Assembly: GCF_011300685.1 (NCBI RefSeq)
Contig: NZ_CP049864.1
Coordinates: 1,294,885-1,358,884 of the forward strand
Length of the DNA stretch: 64,000 bases
Direction of reading: 5' to 3'
DNA from: Lysobacter sp. HDW10
Lineage (GTDB): Bacteria > Pseudomonadota > Gammaproteobacteria > Xanthomonadales > Xanthomonadaceae
Notes under the pieces: model-generated
What the model was told of the DNA's origin: nothing
What the model saw: the letters and a program-made list of their open reading frames with translations, nothing else
Database searches by the model: none
Part shown: positions 40,802-49,780 of the stretch, in pieces
Layout of the letters: the number at the start of each line of letters is the position of its first letter
Position numbering within the stretch: position 1 is the stretch's first letter
Position numbers and translations under genes: made by a program

Positions 40802-41096
40802 AATATCAAATGCACTAGATGAACTGAATAGGTTTTTGTTTGGTCTGCCGTCCCTATGATTGGAATCTGACCTAATTTGTCGACCTTAGTAAAGAAAGCC
40901 CTACGTACATTTAAGTCATTGCCGGTAACAATTTACGTCCTATTCCCTGGACTTTTTGAACACTTTCTGCCAAAGTTGCAAGGTGCCGACGCTGCCAGGC
41001 ACTCTGTCAGTGTTGTGGTCGCAGTTTGTGATACTTCATTCGGGAAAAATCCCGGGCAGTGAAGTTACTTTATGTGTTGGAGATTGTCTGTTGGCG
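40802..41096. other. Non-coding left flank of the R-M block
   Basis: 295 bp without a convincing gene. The open frames here (for example 40877-41062) resemble nothing recognised and have no good ribosome site. A small hairpin, CGGGA/TCCCG with an A4 loop (41041-41054), lies about 45 bp before the methyltransferase and could be an operator or processing site. No clear sigma-70 promoter with correct spacing was found. Confidence 0.5.
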
Positions 41097-42368
41097 ATGA
41101 AGAGTCTAAAGGTCGTTGATCTTTTTGCGGGTTGCGGTGGGTTGTCGCTTGGCTTGGAGCTAGCAGGCTTTGAGCCAATTTTCGTAAACGAGCTAAATGA
41201 TGACGCGCGTTCGACTTACATTCGGAATCGGGTTGAACGACAAGCGTGGCTTCAAGAGAAGGGCTTTCATTCTTCTGACGTCAAAGAAATGGTCCTTCGC
41301 AAGCGATATCTCACTGAACTCGAGAAGCGATTCAAAGATTCGTTTGGAATGGAACACGGAGACCTAGACCTTCTAGTTGGCGGTCCTCCATGCCAAGGCT
41401 TTTCAGGGATCGGTCATCGACGATCCTATTCAGTGGACAAGGAAAACTTGCCTTCAAACCATCTCTATCAAGACATGGCGACGATAATTCATCGCCTTCA
41501 ACCGCGCGCATTCTTATTTGAGAATGTACGCGGTCTGCTAAACAGCAAGTGGACTGAGAATGGCTCCAATGGTGAGATTTGGCGAGATATCGTTGCGACA
41601 TATAAGTCAATTCCGGGCTACTCAATAGCGGCACAGCTCGTCTACGCTAAGGACTATGGAGTCCCTCAAAACAGGCCGCGAATACTGTTGGTTGGAATTA
41701 GGGATGATGTTCCAGCGGCCATTGAAAGAGAAGGTCACGACGAAAATGCCGTGGGCCGCGGATATTTGCCAGTTCCTAAGCGCGGGCAGGCGCCCGACCT
41801 TATTGATCTCCTCGGAGATCTTGTCGATGCCAACTATGAGAATGGCGGCTCGACCGAAAGCTATTCACACGCTGCAACGACGAAGATTCAGAAATTCTTG
41901 AGGATGCCGCTTGATGGAAACTCACCTTTAAAAAAGGGCGCGCCGGTTACGGAACATGAGTACAGCAGGCATAACCCGACCGTTCTGGCGAAGTTCAAGG
42001 CGATGCATAAATCCGGCGGCGAAGTTCCGGAGAAGTTCCGGACAAAGAAGTTTGCGCAGAAGCTTCTTCCATCGAGATGGGGCGAGAATGGGCCAACAAT
42101 TACCGCAACTTCACTTGCAGATGATTACGTTCATTTCTCCCAACCGCGGACACTAACGGTACGTGAGTGGGCACGCCTCCAAATGTTTCCGGATTGGTAC
42201 CAATTCTCCGGGAAGCGCACAACCGGCGGGATTCGTCGAGCAGGGAACCCGCGAGAAGGTATTTTTGATCGAGAGGTGCCGAAGTACACGCAAATTGGAA
42301 ATGCGGTGCCGGTTGGGCTTGCCAAAGCGGTAGGCGACCACCTCGCAAGCATACTTGTACACAAATAA
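41097..42368 (+). CDS. DNA (cytosine-5) methyltransferase of a type II R-M system
   Basis: Transfers methyl groups from SAM to C5 of cytosine in a specific DNA site, protecting host DNA. From ATG 41097 (423 residues) the core motifs occur in order: I VVDLFAGCGGLS (6-17), IV GGPPCQGFSG with catalytic Cys99 (95-104), VI ENVRG (142-146), VIII QNRPR (191-195), IX near PRTLTVREWARLQ, X QIGNAVP (399-405). The region between VIII and IX (about 200-345) is the target-recognition part. The frame continues upstream to 40956 without motif homology. It is 18 bp before the cognate endonuclease gene. Confidence 0.93.
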   Translation: MKSLKVVDLFAGCGGLSLGLELAGFEPIFVNELNDDARSTYIRNRVERQAWLQEKGFHSSDVKEMVLRKRYLTELEKRFKDSFGMEHGDLDLLVGGPPCQGFSGIGHRRSYSVDKENLPSNHLYQDMATIIHRLQPRAFLFENVRGLLNSKWTENGSNGEIWRDIVATYKSIPGYSIAAQLVYAKDYGVPQNRPRILLVGIRDDVPAAIEREGHDENAVGRGYLPVPKRGQAPDLIDLLGDLVDANYENGGSTESYSHAATTKIQKFLRMPLDGNSPLKKGAPVTEHEYSRHNPTVLAKFKAMHKSGGEVPEKFRTKKFAQKLLPSRWGENGPTITATSLADDYVHFSQPRTLTVREWARLQMFPDWYQFSGKRTTGGIRRAGNPREGIFDREVPKYTQIGNAVPVGLAKAVGDHLASILVHK

Positions 42369-42386
42369 TTCTTTCGGGGCGATTCG

Positions 42387-43607
42387 ATGTTGAGCTCGGC
42401 CGACGTTCCAATTGAAGATGTCTTGCGCTACTTCACACAACGTGGAGTTGAGGTCAGTTTCCTAGTTCCGACCCAAACGGGGATCGTCAAGAGCATCATG
42501 GATGCAACGGCGCCCGTTCGCGATTTTCTGAGACGATCTGGAATCCATGACTTTGAGCTTCAGCAGCAAGGTCAAGATCACAAAAAACTCGTTCGCACCC
42601 GGATCATTACGTGTACTGGAATATACGAGACGGAGACGAGTCTTTATCGACCGACAACCAAAAATGGTGACCCTAGAATCTGGGTTGCCGGTATTAAGTC
42701 ATACATCGAAGCTGGAAATGTTTTAGCGCTGGTTGCAACAGAAGATAAAGAGCTTCTCGTCATAAATGCTTCAAATGCGGGATTGGTTGCAGGTGTGAAC
42801 ACTTACACCAGTGGAGCAGTGATGGTTCGCGATTGTGATTGCGTCGATCTTGACGCGGTCTTGGCGCGATACCTTCGCAGAGAGAATGGCGTAGCTGATG
42901 AGTTGCTAGAGCTAATGAGAGGCCTCTCTGGTCGCTGGCATGCGGGTAAGTCAGGAGGCCGTAGAGACTTGGAAGTCGGTAGATTGCTTGAGGAATTGCT
43001 GGGAATTTCCGCCAATAGCTCCAAAGCACCTGATTACAAGGGGATTGAGATCAAGGCCAGTCGTAGGAAGCCCGGAAATAGACAGACACTCTTCGCAAAG
43101 GTTCCGGATTGGTCTGTTAGTCCGCTCAAATCAAGCGCAGCAATTTTAGATGCTTTTGGATATGTGCGTGATCCGAAGTATTTGAAACAATTGCGATGCA
43201 CTGTTTCTGCAAAAGCACCAAACTCTCAAGGACTGTTCTTAGTTCTGGAGGAAAAGCAAAATCGCCTACTCGAGGCAAGTACGAATTCTGAAATTCCTAA
43301 AGTTGCCTATTGGCCAATTCAAGGTCTTCAGGCGGCTCTTCAATCAAAGCACCCTGAGACATTTTGGGTTGATGCGGCATCTCGACGCGAGTCAGAGAGG
43401 GAGTTCTTCAAGTACGAGTTTGTGCTTCATACAAAGCGACCACTGATTTCGGCCGTTCCTACCTTGTTAGAAGCGGGGATCATGACGATCGATCATCTGA
43501 TCACGCGTGATGTGCGAGGCAGAGTATCGGAGCAAGGTCCACTATTCAAAATACCCAAAAATAGTTTTGACTTGCTTTTCCCGCCTGGAACTTTCTATAC
43601 CCTTTAG
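42387..43607 (+). CDS. Type II restriction endonuclease, MvaI/BcnI-like C-terminal domain
   Basis: A 406-residue protein. Residues about 180-406 resemble the MvaI/BcnI family, with an active site at Asp216-x4-Glu221-x-Lys223 (PDYKGIEIKAS), the same spacing as in MvaI. The upstream GRLLEELLGI supplies a candidate acidic residue, and KVPDWSVSPLKSS and DAFGY follow as in the family. MvaI-type enzymes are about 240 residues, so the N-terminal 180 residues are extra and unrecognised; they may add DNA recognition or regulation. It partners the methyltransferase 18 bp upstream. The target site cannot be read from sequence; MvaI and BcnI cut CCWGG and CCSGG. Confidence 0.8.
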   Translation: MLSSADVPIEDVLRYFTQRGVEVSFLVPTQTGIVKSIMDATAPVRDFLRRSGIHDFELQQQGQDHKKLVRTRIITCTGIYETETSLYRPTTKNGDPRIWVAGIKSYIEAGNVLALVATEDKELLVINASNAGLVAGVNTYTSGAVMVRDCDCVDLDAVLARYLRRENGVADELLELMRGLSGRWHAGKSGGRRDLEVGRLLEELLGISANSSKAPDYKGIEIKASRRKPGNRQTLFAKVPDWSVSPLKSSAAILDAFGYVRDPKYLKQLRCTVSAKAPNSQGLFLVLEEKQNRLLEASTNSEIPKVAYWPIQGLQAALQSKHPETFWVDAASRRESEREFFKYEFVLHTKRPLISAVPTLLEAGIMTIDHLITRDVRGRVSEQGPLFKIPKNSFDLLFPPGTFYTL

Positions 43608-43624
43608 CGGTTCGCTGCCGACGT

Positions 43625-43639
43625 CGCCCCATTGGGGCG
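43625..43639 (+). terminator. Short hairpin after the restriction gene
   Basis: CGCCCC and GGGGCG form a perfect 6-bp stem around an ATT loop, 18 bp after the endonuclease stop. No T run follows, so termination is uncertain. Confidence 0.35.
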
Positions 43640-43674
43640 CGTCCTACCCGTTATTGGTGAAGATTTGCGAGAGA

Positions 43675-43704
43675 TTGCTCAATTACGAATCTTGGGGTTA
43701 GAGT
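43675..43704 (+). promoter_or_regulatory. Candidate promoter of the unknown gene
   Basis: TTGCTC (43675-43680), an 18-nt spacer and TAGAGT (43699-43704) lie about 50 bp before the start at 43755. Moderate match only. Confidence 0.35.
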
Positions 43705-43754
43705 GCCCTAGCAAGAGAATCCCCATGCCTCTCGCTTGATAGAGGATCAGTGAT

Positions 43755-44312
43755 ATGGATGCAGTCCCAAGCTTAAAAGAACTTCGGCAGATGGCTGAAT
43801 TGAAAGCGCTCGAAACTTCGTCTCTCATACGTGCAGGTGTTGATAGCGAAGAAATCCTTTCTCGGTCCGTTGCAAGTTTCAAAGATACTTATCAGCCTCT
43901 TTTGGTTGACAAAGTATTTACGGCACTCTTTCAGACATATAGCCAGTGGTTCATTGCTGCTGTGAGAAACCTTCTGGAACCGGGTAGCGCGATTTACGAA
44001 GAACCTGTCAGCGTAGCTTCTATCGGAGACGGGCAAGTAATTAGGCGAATGAATCGCTTAAATTTGAGTGAAGATCTCCTCAATGAGTACAAGACTGCGA
44101 TTGGGTGTCTGGCACAAGAATGCGGATCCCAGATGGTTCAGGCTGGAGCCGCTGGTAAGGATGCTCGAGAAGTGCTTGTGAATTTCAACCTAGCGGCTAC
44201 AAAACTGGAGTTTGATTTTGGCCTAACCGAGCAAGAATCGCTGGACACGTTTGACCTATTTTCTGGTCAAGTTGCCAAAGAGGTTGACCGGCGCTTATCG
44301 AGCGATGACTGA
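43755..44312 (+). CDS. Hypothetical protein next to the R-M genes
   Basis: Family not recognised. 185 residues, acidic, apparently mostly helical and soluble, with no signal peptide, membrane span, cysteine cluster or known catalytic motif. The N-terminal third is SLKELRQMAELKALETSSLI and the C-terminus is acidic (VAKEVDRRLSSDD). ATG 43755 has AGAGGA 8 nt upstream, a good ribosome site. It shares the AT-rich composition of the R-M genes and lies 147 bp after the endonuclease, with a possible promoter of its own. It could be an accessory defence factor or unrelated cargo; nothing in the sequence decides. Confidence 0.7.
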   Translation: MDAVPSLKELRQMAELKALETSSLIRAGVDSEEILSRSVASFKDTYQPLLVDKVFTALFQTYSQWFIAAVRNLLEPGSAIYEEPVSVASIGDGQVIRRMNRLNLSEDLLNEYKTAIGCLAQECGSQMVQAGAAGKDAREVLVNFNLAATKLEFDFGLTEQESLDTFDLFSGQVAKEVDRRLSSDD

Positions 44313-44424
44313 CGCTTTAACTGAAACTTTTCAATTATTCCCAGCTTTGATTCGTCGGGCGCCTTTTAAAATCTCGAGTTACACAAGTTTGAGTTCTCTC
44401 ATTCGCTCGGCTTGACTTAAGTGC

Positions 44425-45072
44425 TTAGGATGGACCGCCATCTGACTTTTTGTGCCCATTTCCCGCCACCGGCAAATGCCACCCCCTCCGCACCGCCAAC
44501 ATCCGCAGCACAAAACAAAATAACGCCCCCGCAAACATAACCGCAGCAGACGGCAACCCCATCGCAATACCAACCACCACAACCGTCGCCCCAGCCAACG
44601 CCGCAATCGCATACAAATCCGCGCGCAACACCATCGGCACATCGGCCAACAACACATCGCGCAACATCCCGCCGCCGATGCCCGTCAACATACCGAGCAA
44701 TGCCGCCATTACCGGATTCAATCCGTAGTCCAAAGCCTTCTGCGCACCAGCAACAGCAAACAAACCCAACCCAGCCGCATCAAACATCCGCACCGGTGTT
44801 TTCATTCGTTCAATCAACGGCGCCCATAAGAAGGTGATCAAGCCGGCAGCCATTGCGACCGCCAAGTAGCGCCAGTCCCGCAACGCGGCAGGTGGCGTCG
44901 CACCGATCAATACGTCACGACAAATACCACCGGCACTCGAAGCAGCAAACGAAAGCACCAGCACGCCAAACAGATCCAGCTGTCGCCGAGTGGCCACAGT
45001 GGCGCCACTCAATGCAAACACGAATGTCCCGATCAAGTCGGCAATCAGCAAGAGCATGTCAGATGAAGGCAT
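44425..45072 (-). CDS. TRIC/UPF0126 family membrane protein (YadS-like)
   Basis: A 215-residue inner-membrane protein with two tandem repeats of three helices each. The repeat signature is seen twice, as SSAGGICRDVLIG and GIGGGMLRDVLLA, and a seventh helix follows. Prokaryotic members form trimeric cation-selective channels similar to animal TRIC channels. The start is ATG 45072, with an in-frame ATG five codons later. Composition is normal for the chromosome, unlike the R-M block next to it. It points away from ygiD, leaving 130 bp between starts. Confidence 0.88.
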   Translation of the reverse strand: MPSSDMLLLIADLIGTFVFALSGATVATRRQLDLFGVLVLSFAASSAGGICRDVLIGATPPAALRDWRYLAVAMAAGLITFLWAPLIERMKTPVRMFDAAGLGLFAVAGAQKALDYGLNPVMAALLGMLTGIGGGMLRDVLLADVPMVLRADLYAIAALAGATVVVVGIAMGLPSAAVMFAGALFCFVLRMLAVRRGWHLPVAGNGHKKSDGGPS

Positions 45073-45202
45073 GGCGGTCCCCGGTCGCGTGGGTCACTTT
45101 AACATTTGAAAAGCAGCGCTTTCGGAACGCTCAGTCGCATGGATGTGTCTACTAAGGCCGAACTCGAATTGCTACGCTGAGTGCCTCATCAAGGAGCACC
45201 CG

Positions 45203-45982
45203 ATGAACGCACGCATGCCCACTCTGTTCTTCGGCCACGGAAGCCCAATGAACGCCATCGAAGACAACCCATGGTCTAAGGGTTGGCGGGCGATCGGGCA
45301 GGGCATCCCTAAACCGAAAGCCATCCTTTCGATTTCCGCACATTGGTATGTGCCGACCACGGCCGTCACGGCGAACGCCCATCCAAAAACTATTCACGAC
45401 TTCGGCGGATTCCCGCCCGAACTTTTCGCCATGCAGTACCCGGCACCCGGCGATGCCGAACTCGTCGAACGCACCCAAGACATCTTGAGGCCGCTCGATG
45501 TCGCTGCCGACCACGCGTGGGGCCTCGACCACGGCACTTGGTCCGTACTCTGTCACGTCTACCCGAATGCCGACATTCCGGTCGTCCAACTGTCGATCGA
45601 CAGCAGCCAGCCGCCCGCATTTCATTACGCGCTTGGCCGCCAGCTGCGCCCCTTGCGAGACGAAGGCATCCTCATCATGGGCAGCGGTGACGTCGTTCAT
45701 AACCTGCATAGCTATGCCTGGGGCCGTCACCCCGTCGCACCGTTCGACTGGGCGGCACGGTTCGAAGCCCTCTGCAAGCAGATGATGGAGGAGGGCGACC
45801 ACACGGCCCTAACGCACTATGAGGCGCTTGGCCGCGACGCCGAGCTCTCCATCCCGACGCCCGAACACTATCTCCCTTTACTCTATATATTGGGCGCCAG
45901 CCACGAAGATGAGGCGCCCAGCTACCCGGTCGAAGGCATGGATGGCGGTTCGATCTCCATGTTGACCGTTCAGTACGGCTGA
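45203..45982 (+). CDS. ygiD: Extradiol ring-cleavage dioxygenase, YgiD/4,5-DOPA dioxygenase family
   Basis: A 259-residue LigB-superfamily enzyme. The metal ligands expected in this family are seen in FFGHGSPM (N-terminal His), SISAHWY and GSGDVVHNLH. E. coli YgiD opens the ring of L-DOPA at the 4,5 position; the natural substrate here is unknown. ATG 45203 has AAGGAGC 5 nt upstream, which decides it over the longer frame from 45143. It lies between the TRIC gene and the S10 leader. Confidence 0.9.
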   Translation: MNARMPTLFFGHGSPMNAIEDNPWSKGWRAIGQGIPKPKAILSISAHWYVPTTAVTANAHPKTIHDFGGFPPELFAMQYPAPGDAELVERTQDILRPLDVAADHAWGLDHGTWSVLCHVYPNADIPVVQLSIDSSQPPAFHYALGRQLRPLRDEGILIMGSGDVVHNLHSYAWGRHPVAPFDWAARFEALCKQMMEEGDHTALTHYEALGRDAELSIPTPEHYLPLLYILGASHEDEAPSYPVEGMDGGSISMLTVQYG

Positions 45983-46085
45983 TTTCGATGGGGGCCTAAT
46001 CCGCCCCAACATCCCGCGCCAAATTCGCTGTACAATACGCGCCGGTCTTCAGGCCGCAGAACCGTGAAATTTTTGTTTCCGGGGC

Positions 46086-46115
46086 TTGCGCAGTGCTTTG
46101 AAAACCCGTTAGAAT
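46086..46115 (+). promoter_or_regulatory. Candidate sigma-70 promoter of the S10 operon
   Basis: TTGCGC (46086-46091), an 18-nt spacer and TAGAAT (46110-46115). Transcription from here would give a leader of about 300 nt before rpsJ. Another TACAAT lies at 46031-46036 without a matching -35. Confidence 0.5.
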
Positions 46116-46426
46116 GTAAGACCACTTGCGAAAACGTGTCCCAAAAGGGGTCAAAACACGCCGCAGTGACGCGAAATGAGTGGCAGGATGCCTGCTCGTC
46201 TTCGCCAGACAGGGACTTGTCGCGCACAGATCTCACGCATGCAGATGCGTGGGCGGCGCGGATTACGTTTCAGTCTGGGCAGGCCGGGAAACCGAGCCTG
46301 CCTTTGTCGTTTCAAGGATTTGCAATACGTCGAAACCGTAAAACCTCTGGGTTTTAAGGGTCGGCGCCCTGGGTCAGGCACACCTAGCTGCTTGGCCTTC
46401 GCTCTTTCAACCGAGGATTCACCGCC
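46116..46426 (+). promoter_or_regulatory. S10 operon leader with attenuator-like hairpin
   Basis: About 310 nt without a gene, and 444 nt in all from the ygiD stop. The clearest fold is a 10-bp stem with a bulged A and a GAAA tetraloop (46278-46302: GGCAGGC-CGG to CCG-GCCTGCC), followed by TTTGTCGTTT. A second stem, AAAACC/GGTTTT, lies near 46338-46356. In E. coli, L4 binds such a leader and causes termination; here this is inferred from position and form. Confidence 0.6.
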
Positions 46427-46738
46427 ATGGCGGATCAAAAAATTCGTATCAGGCTTAAAGCCTTCGATCACCGACTGATCGATCGTTCGGCCAGCGAAAT
46501 CGTGGAAACGGCTAAGCGCACCGGCGCTCAAGTCCGCGGTCCGATTCCGTTGCCGACCAAAATTGAACGCTACACCGTATTGACCTCGCCGCACGTCGAT
46601 AAAGACGCGCGTGATCAGTACGAAACCCGCACGCACAAGCGCGTGCTTGACATCGTCGACCCGAACGACAAGACCGTAGACGCGCTGATGAAGCTCGAAC
46701 TCGCGGCGGGCGTCGACGTGCAAATCAAGTTGACCTAA
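46427..46738 (+). CDS. rpsJ: 30S ribosomal protein S10
   Basis: 30S head protein and NusG-binding transcription factor NusE, 103 residues, complete ([20 protein letters not shown]). First gene of the S10 operon rpsJ-rplCDWB-rpsS-rplV-rpsC-rplP-rpmC-rpsQ. Confidence 0.98.
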   Translation: MADQKIRIRLKAFDHRLIDRSASEIVETAKRTGAQVRGPIPLPTKIERYTVLTSPHVDKDARDQYETRTHKRVLDIVDPNDKTVDALMKLELAAGVDVQIKLT

Positions 46739-46750
46739 GGAGACTGACAG

Positions 46751-47407
46751 ATGAGCGCGAAAATCCATTCGCTCGGCATCGTCGGTCGCAAGGCCGGCAT
46801 GAGCCGCATGTTCACCGAAGACGGCAAGTCCGTACCGGTGACCTTGATTGAAGCAACGCCGAACCGCATCACCCAAGTGAAGACCCCGGAAACCGACGGC
46901 TACGCCGCGATCCAGGTCACCGCTGGCGTGAAGCGCGCAGCACTCGTAAACAAGACCGGTGCAGGTCACTACGCCAAGGCGAAAGTCGAAGCGGGTCGTG
47001 GCTTGTGGGAATTCCGCGTCGCTGATGAAAAGATCGCCGACTTCGCCGTAGGTGGCGAAATCAAGGCTGACATCTTCAGCGAAGGCCAAATCGTCGACGT
47101 CCAAGGCGTCACGAAGGGTAAGGGCTTCCAAGGCACCATCAAGCGCTGGAACTTCCGTATGGGTGACGCCACCCACGGTAACTCGCTGTCGCACCGTTCA
47201 CCCGGTTCGATCGGTCAGCGCCAAACACCGGGTCGTGTGTTCCCGGGCAAGAAGATGTCGGGTCACATGGGTCAAGACACGCAAACGACCCAAGGCCTTG
47301 CCATCGTGAAAGTTGACGCAGAACGCGGCCTGATCGCCGTGCGCGGCGCCGTTCCGGGTGCACCGGGTGGCGACGTCATTGTGCGTCCGACGAGCAAGGG
47401 GGTCTGA
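46751..47407 (+). CDS. rplC: 50S ribosomal protein L3
   Basis: 23S rRNA-binding protein that reaches the peptidyl transferase centre, 218 residues. The signature [20 protein letters not shown] is present, as is the [11 protein letters not shown] loop whose Gln is methylated by PrmB in E. coli. 2 bp before rplD. Confidence 0.98.
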   Translation: MSAKIHSLGIVGRKAGMSRMFTEDGKSVPVTLIEATPNRITQVKTPETDGYAAIQVTAGVKRAALVNKTGAGHYAKAKVEAGRGLWEFRVADEKIADFAVGGEIKADIFSEGQIVDVQGVTKGKGFQGTIKRWNFRMGDATHGNSLSHRSPGSIGQRQTPGRVFPGKKMSGHMGQDTQTTQGLAIVKVDAERGLIAVRGAVPGAPGGDVIVRPTSKGV

Positions 47408-47409
47408 TC

Positions 47410-48015
47410 ATGGAACTCGTAATCAACGGTAGCAACAAGAAGGTCTCGGTCTCCGACGCCATCTTCGGTCGCGAATTCAACCAGGACCTCGTCCAACAAG
47501 TTGTCACCGCATACCGCAACGCTGGTCGTGCAGGCACCAAGGCGCAAAAGACGCGCTCTGAAGTCGCCGGTACCACCAAGAAGTCGAAGAAGCAAAAGGG
47601 TGGCGGTGCACGTCACGGCGCCTTGACTGCTCCGATCTTCGTCGGCGGTGGTGTGACCTTCGCAGCGAAGCCGCGTAGCTTCGCGCAAAAGGTCAACCGC
47701 AAGATGTACCGCGCAGCGATGATGAACATCCTGTCGGAACTCAACCGTCAAAACCGTCTGACCATCGTCGAAGCGTTCGACGTTGACGCCCCGAAGACCA
47801 GCGGCTTGGTGACCAAGCTTGCAGATCTGAAGGCCGGCAAGCGTCCGCTGCTCGTGGTCGAAGATGCCAGCGAGAACCTGTATCTCGCAGCACGCAACAT
47901 TCCGTACGTTGAAGTGCGCGATGTCCTGGGTCTCGACCCGGTCGCATTGGTCGCTTCCGACACCGTCGTCATGACGGCTGATGCGGTCAAGAAGATTGAG
48001 GAGTGGTTGGCATGA
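47410..48015 (+). CDS. rplD: 50S ribosomal protein L4
   Basis: Exit-tunnel protein and, in E. coli, the repressor of the S10 operon; 201 residues. The tunnel loop ([20 protein letters not shown]) is intact, the site where macrolide-resistance changes occur. Its stop overlaps rplW as ATGA. Confidence 0.97.
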   Translation: MELVINGSNKKVSVSDAIFGREFNQDLVQQVVTAYRNAGRAGTKAQKTRSEVAGTTKKSKKQKGGGARHGALTAPIFVGGGVTFAAKPRSFAQKVNRKMYRAAMMNILSELNRQNRLTIVEAFDVDAPKTSGLVTKLADLKAGKRPLLVVEDASENLYLAARNIPYVEVRDVLGLDPVALVASDTVVMTADAVKKIEEWLA

Positions 48016-48308
48016 GCGCCACGAATGTATACGCAGTAATCCGCGCGCCGCGCGTGTCTGAAAAGACCGCACGTTTGCAGGAACTCTCCAACCAGTATGT
48101 CTTTGAAATCGCAACGACTGCTACGAAGGCTGACGTCAAAGCAGCCGTCGAGCAGATCTTTGAAGTCAAGGTCGAATCGGTGAACGTCGTCAACGTGAAG
48201 GGCAAGACCAAAAACTTCCGTCAACGCGCCGGCCGCCGCAGCGACTGGAAAAAAGCATACGTCAAGCTCGCTGATGGCCAGTCCATCGACGTGATGGCCA
48301 AGGCCTGA
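48012..48308 (+). CDS. rplW: 50S ribosomal protein L23
   Basis: Tunnel-exit protein that docks signal recognition particle and trigger factor, 98 residues. The start overlaps the rplD stop as ATGA. The [19 protein letters not shown] loop is conserved. Confidence 0.97.
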   Translation: MSATNVYAVIRAPRVSEKTARLQELSNQYVFEIATTATKADVKAAVEQIFEVKVESVNVVNVKGKTKNFRQRAGRRSDWKKAYVKLADGQSIDVMAKA

Positions 48309-48319
48309 GGAAACGACCC

Positions 48320-49147
48320 ATGCCATTGATGACATTTAATCCCACCTCTCCCGGCCGTCGCAGCGCAGTTCGCGTTGTCACGCCCGACCTCCACAAGGGT
48401 GCGCCGTATGCACCGTTGCTGGAAAAGAAGAGCAAAACCGGTGGACGCAACAACTACGGCCGCATCACCACTCGCCACGTCGGCGGTGGTCATAAGCAGC
48501 ATTACCGCATCATCGACTTCAAGCGCGATAAGGAATCCATTCCGGCTAAAGTCGAACGCATTGAATACGATCCGAACCGTACCGCGCACATCGCTTTGTT
48601 GGTGTACGCAGACGGCGAACGTCGTTACATCATTGCGCCGAAGGGCTTGAAAGCAGGCGACCAAGTGCTCGCAGGTTCGGCATCGCCGATCCGCGCTGGC
48701 AACACCTTGCCGCTGCGTAACATCCCGGTCGGTACCACGGTGCATTGCATTGAAATGAAGCCTGGCAAGGGCGCGCAAATGGCGCGTGCTGCTGGCGCCG
48801 GCGTCCAATTGGTCGCTCGCGAACAAGGCTACGCCACCTTGCGTTTGCGCTCTGGTGAAATGCGTCGCGTGCCGGTTGAATGCCGCGCGACCATCGGCGA
48901 AGTCGGCAACGTCGAGCACAGCCTCGAGAAGCTCGGCAAAGCAGGTGCCAAACGCTGGCGCGGTATCCGTCCGACCGTTCGTGGTGCAGCCATGAACCCG
49001 GTGGATCACCCGCACGGTGGTGGTGAAGCAAAGGCTGGTCAGGGCAATCCGCATCCGGTTACACCGTGGGGCGTTCCGACCAAGGGTTACAAGACGCGCA
49101 AGAACAAGCGCACGCAGCAATTCATCGTTCGCGATCGCAGGGGTTGA
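48320..49147 (+). CDS. rplB: 50S ribosomal protein L2
   Basis: 23S rRNA-binding protein needed for subunit joining and peptidyl transfer, 275 residues. The signature [12 protein letters not shown] near the C-terminus holds the conserved functional histidine. Confidence 0.98.
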   Translation: MPLMTFNPTSPGRRSAVRVVTPDLHKGAPYAPLLEKKSKTGGRNNYGRITTRHVGGGHKQHYRIIDFKRDKESIPAKVERIEYDPNRTAHIALLVYADGERRYIIAPKGLKAGDQVLAGSASPIRAGNTLPLRNIPVGTTVHCIEMKPGKGAQMARAAGAGVQLVAREQGYATLRLRSGEMRRVPVECRATIGEVGNVEHSLEKLGKAGAKRWRGIRPTVRGAAMNPVDHPHGGGEAKAGQGNPHPVTPWGVPTKGYKTRKNKRTQQFIVRDRRG

Positions 49148-49153
49148 TAGAAG

Positions 49154-49423
49154 ATGGCACGTTCACTAAAGAAAGGTCCGTTCATCGACCACCACCTGAT
49201 CACGAAGGTGGAGGCCGCTGCCGGCAACACCAAGAAGCCGATCAAAACCTGGTCGCGTCGTTCCATGATCATGCCGGAAATGGTGGGTTACACCATTGCC
49301 GTGCATAACGGTAAAGCCCACGTCCCGGTGCTCGTCAACGAGCAAATGGTCGGTCACAAGCTTGGCGAATTCGCATTGACCCGTACGTTTAAGGGTCATG
49401 GCGGCGACAAGAAGGGGCGCTAA
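49154..49423 (+). CDS. rpsS: 30S ribosomal protein S19
   Basis: 30S head protein that contacts S13, 89 residues ([15 protein letters not shown]...[16 protein letters not shown]). 6 bp after rplB. Confidence 0.98.
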   Translation: MARSLKKGPFIDHHLITKVEAAAGNTKKPIKTWSRRSMIMPEMVGYTIAVHNGKAHVPVLVNEQMVGHKLGEFALTRTFKGHGGDKKGR

Positions 49424-49433
49424 GGAAATGGCT

Positions 49434-49778
49434 ATGAATGCAAATGACGCCAAAGCAGTGTTGCGCACCGCGCGCATCTCTTCGCAAAAAGCACGTTTGG
49501 TCGCAGACCAAATCCGCGGTCTCCCGGCCGCACGCGCCCTCGACTTGCTGAAGTTCAGCGACAAGAAGGCTGCTGCAATGATTCACAAGTTGTTGTGGTC
49601 GGCGGTTTCGAACGCTGAAAACAACAACGGCGCAGACGCTGATGCACTGCGTGTCAAAACGATCATGGTCGACGAAGGTCCGTCCTTGAAGCGTTTCATG
49701 GCACGTGCAAAAGGTCGCGGTACGCGCATTGTGAAGCGCACCAGCCACATCACCATTGTCGTCGGCGAGGGCAAATAA
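49434..49778 (+). CDS. rplV: 50S ribosomal protein L22
   Basis: Tunnel protein, 114 residues, with the beta-hairpin [20 protein letters not shown] near the C-terminus. Two in-frame ATGs lie close together. 49434 is chosen because AAGGA (49422-49426, overlapping the rpsS stop) is then 7 nt away, whereas for 49428 the spacing would be 1 nt. Confidence 0.96.
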   Translation: MNANDAKAVLRTARISSQKARLVADQIRGLPAARALDLLKFSDKKAAAMIHKLLWSAVSNAENNNGADADALRVKTIMVDEGPSLKRFMARAKGRGTRIVKRTSHITIVVGEGK

Positions 49779-49780
49779 TC

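Larger units (their letters stand above)
40802..44424. other. Restriction-modification accessory block
   Basis: The stretch from the tRNA-Ala end to the TRIC gene contains a C5 methyltransferase, a restriction enzyme and an unknown gene. It is visibly richer in A and T, with more A/T-ending codons than the surrounding translation genes. This and its position between tuf and rpsJ suggest horizontal gain. No integrase, transposase or flanking direct repeat was recognised, so the mechanism and exact borders are unknown. Confidence 0.65.

Noticed and set aside
40877-41062. 61-codon frame before the methyltransferase as a controller (C) protein
   Set aside because: No helix-turn-helix pattern, no ribosome site and no family resemblance.
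40802-44424. Flanking direct repeats or an integrase marking a complete genomic island
   Set aside because: No copy of the tRNA-Ala 3' end was seen near 44.3-45.2 kb and no recombinase gene is present.
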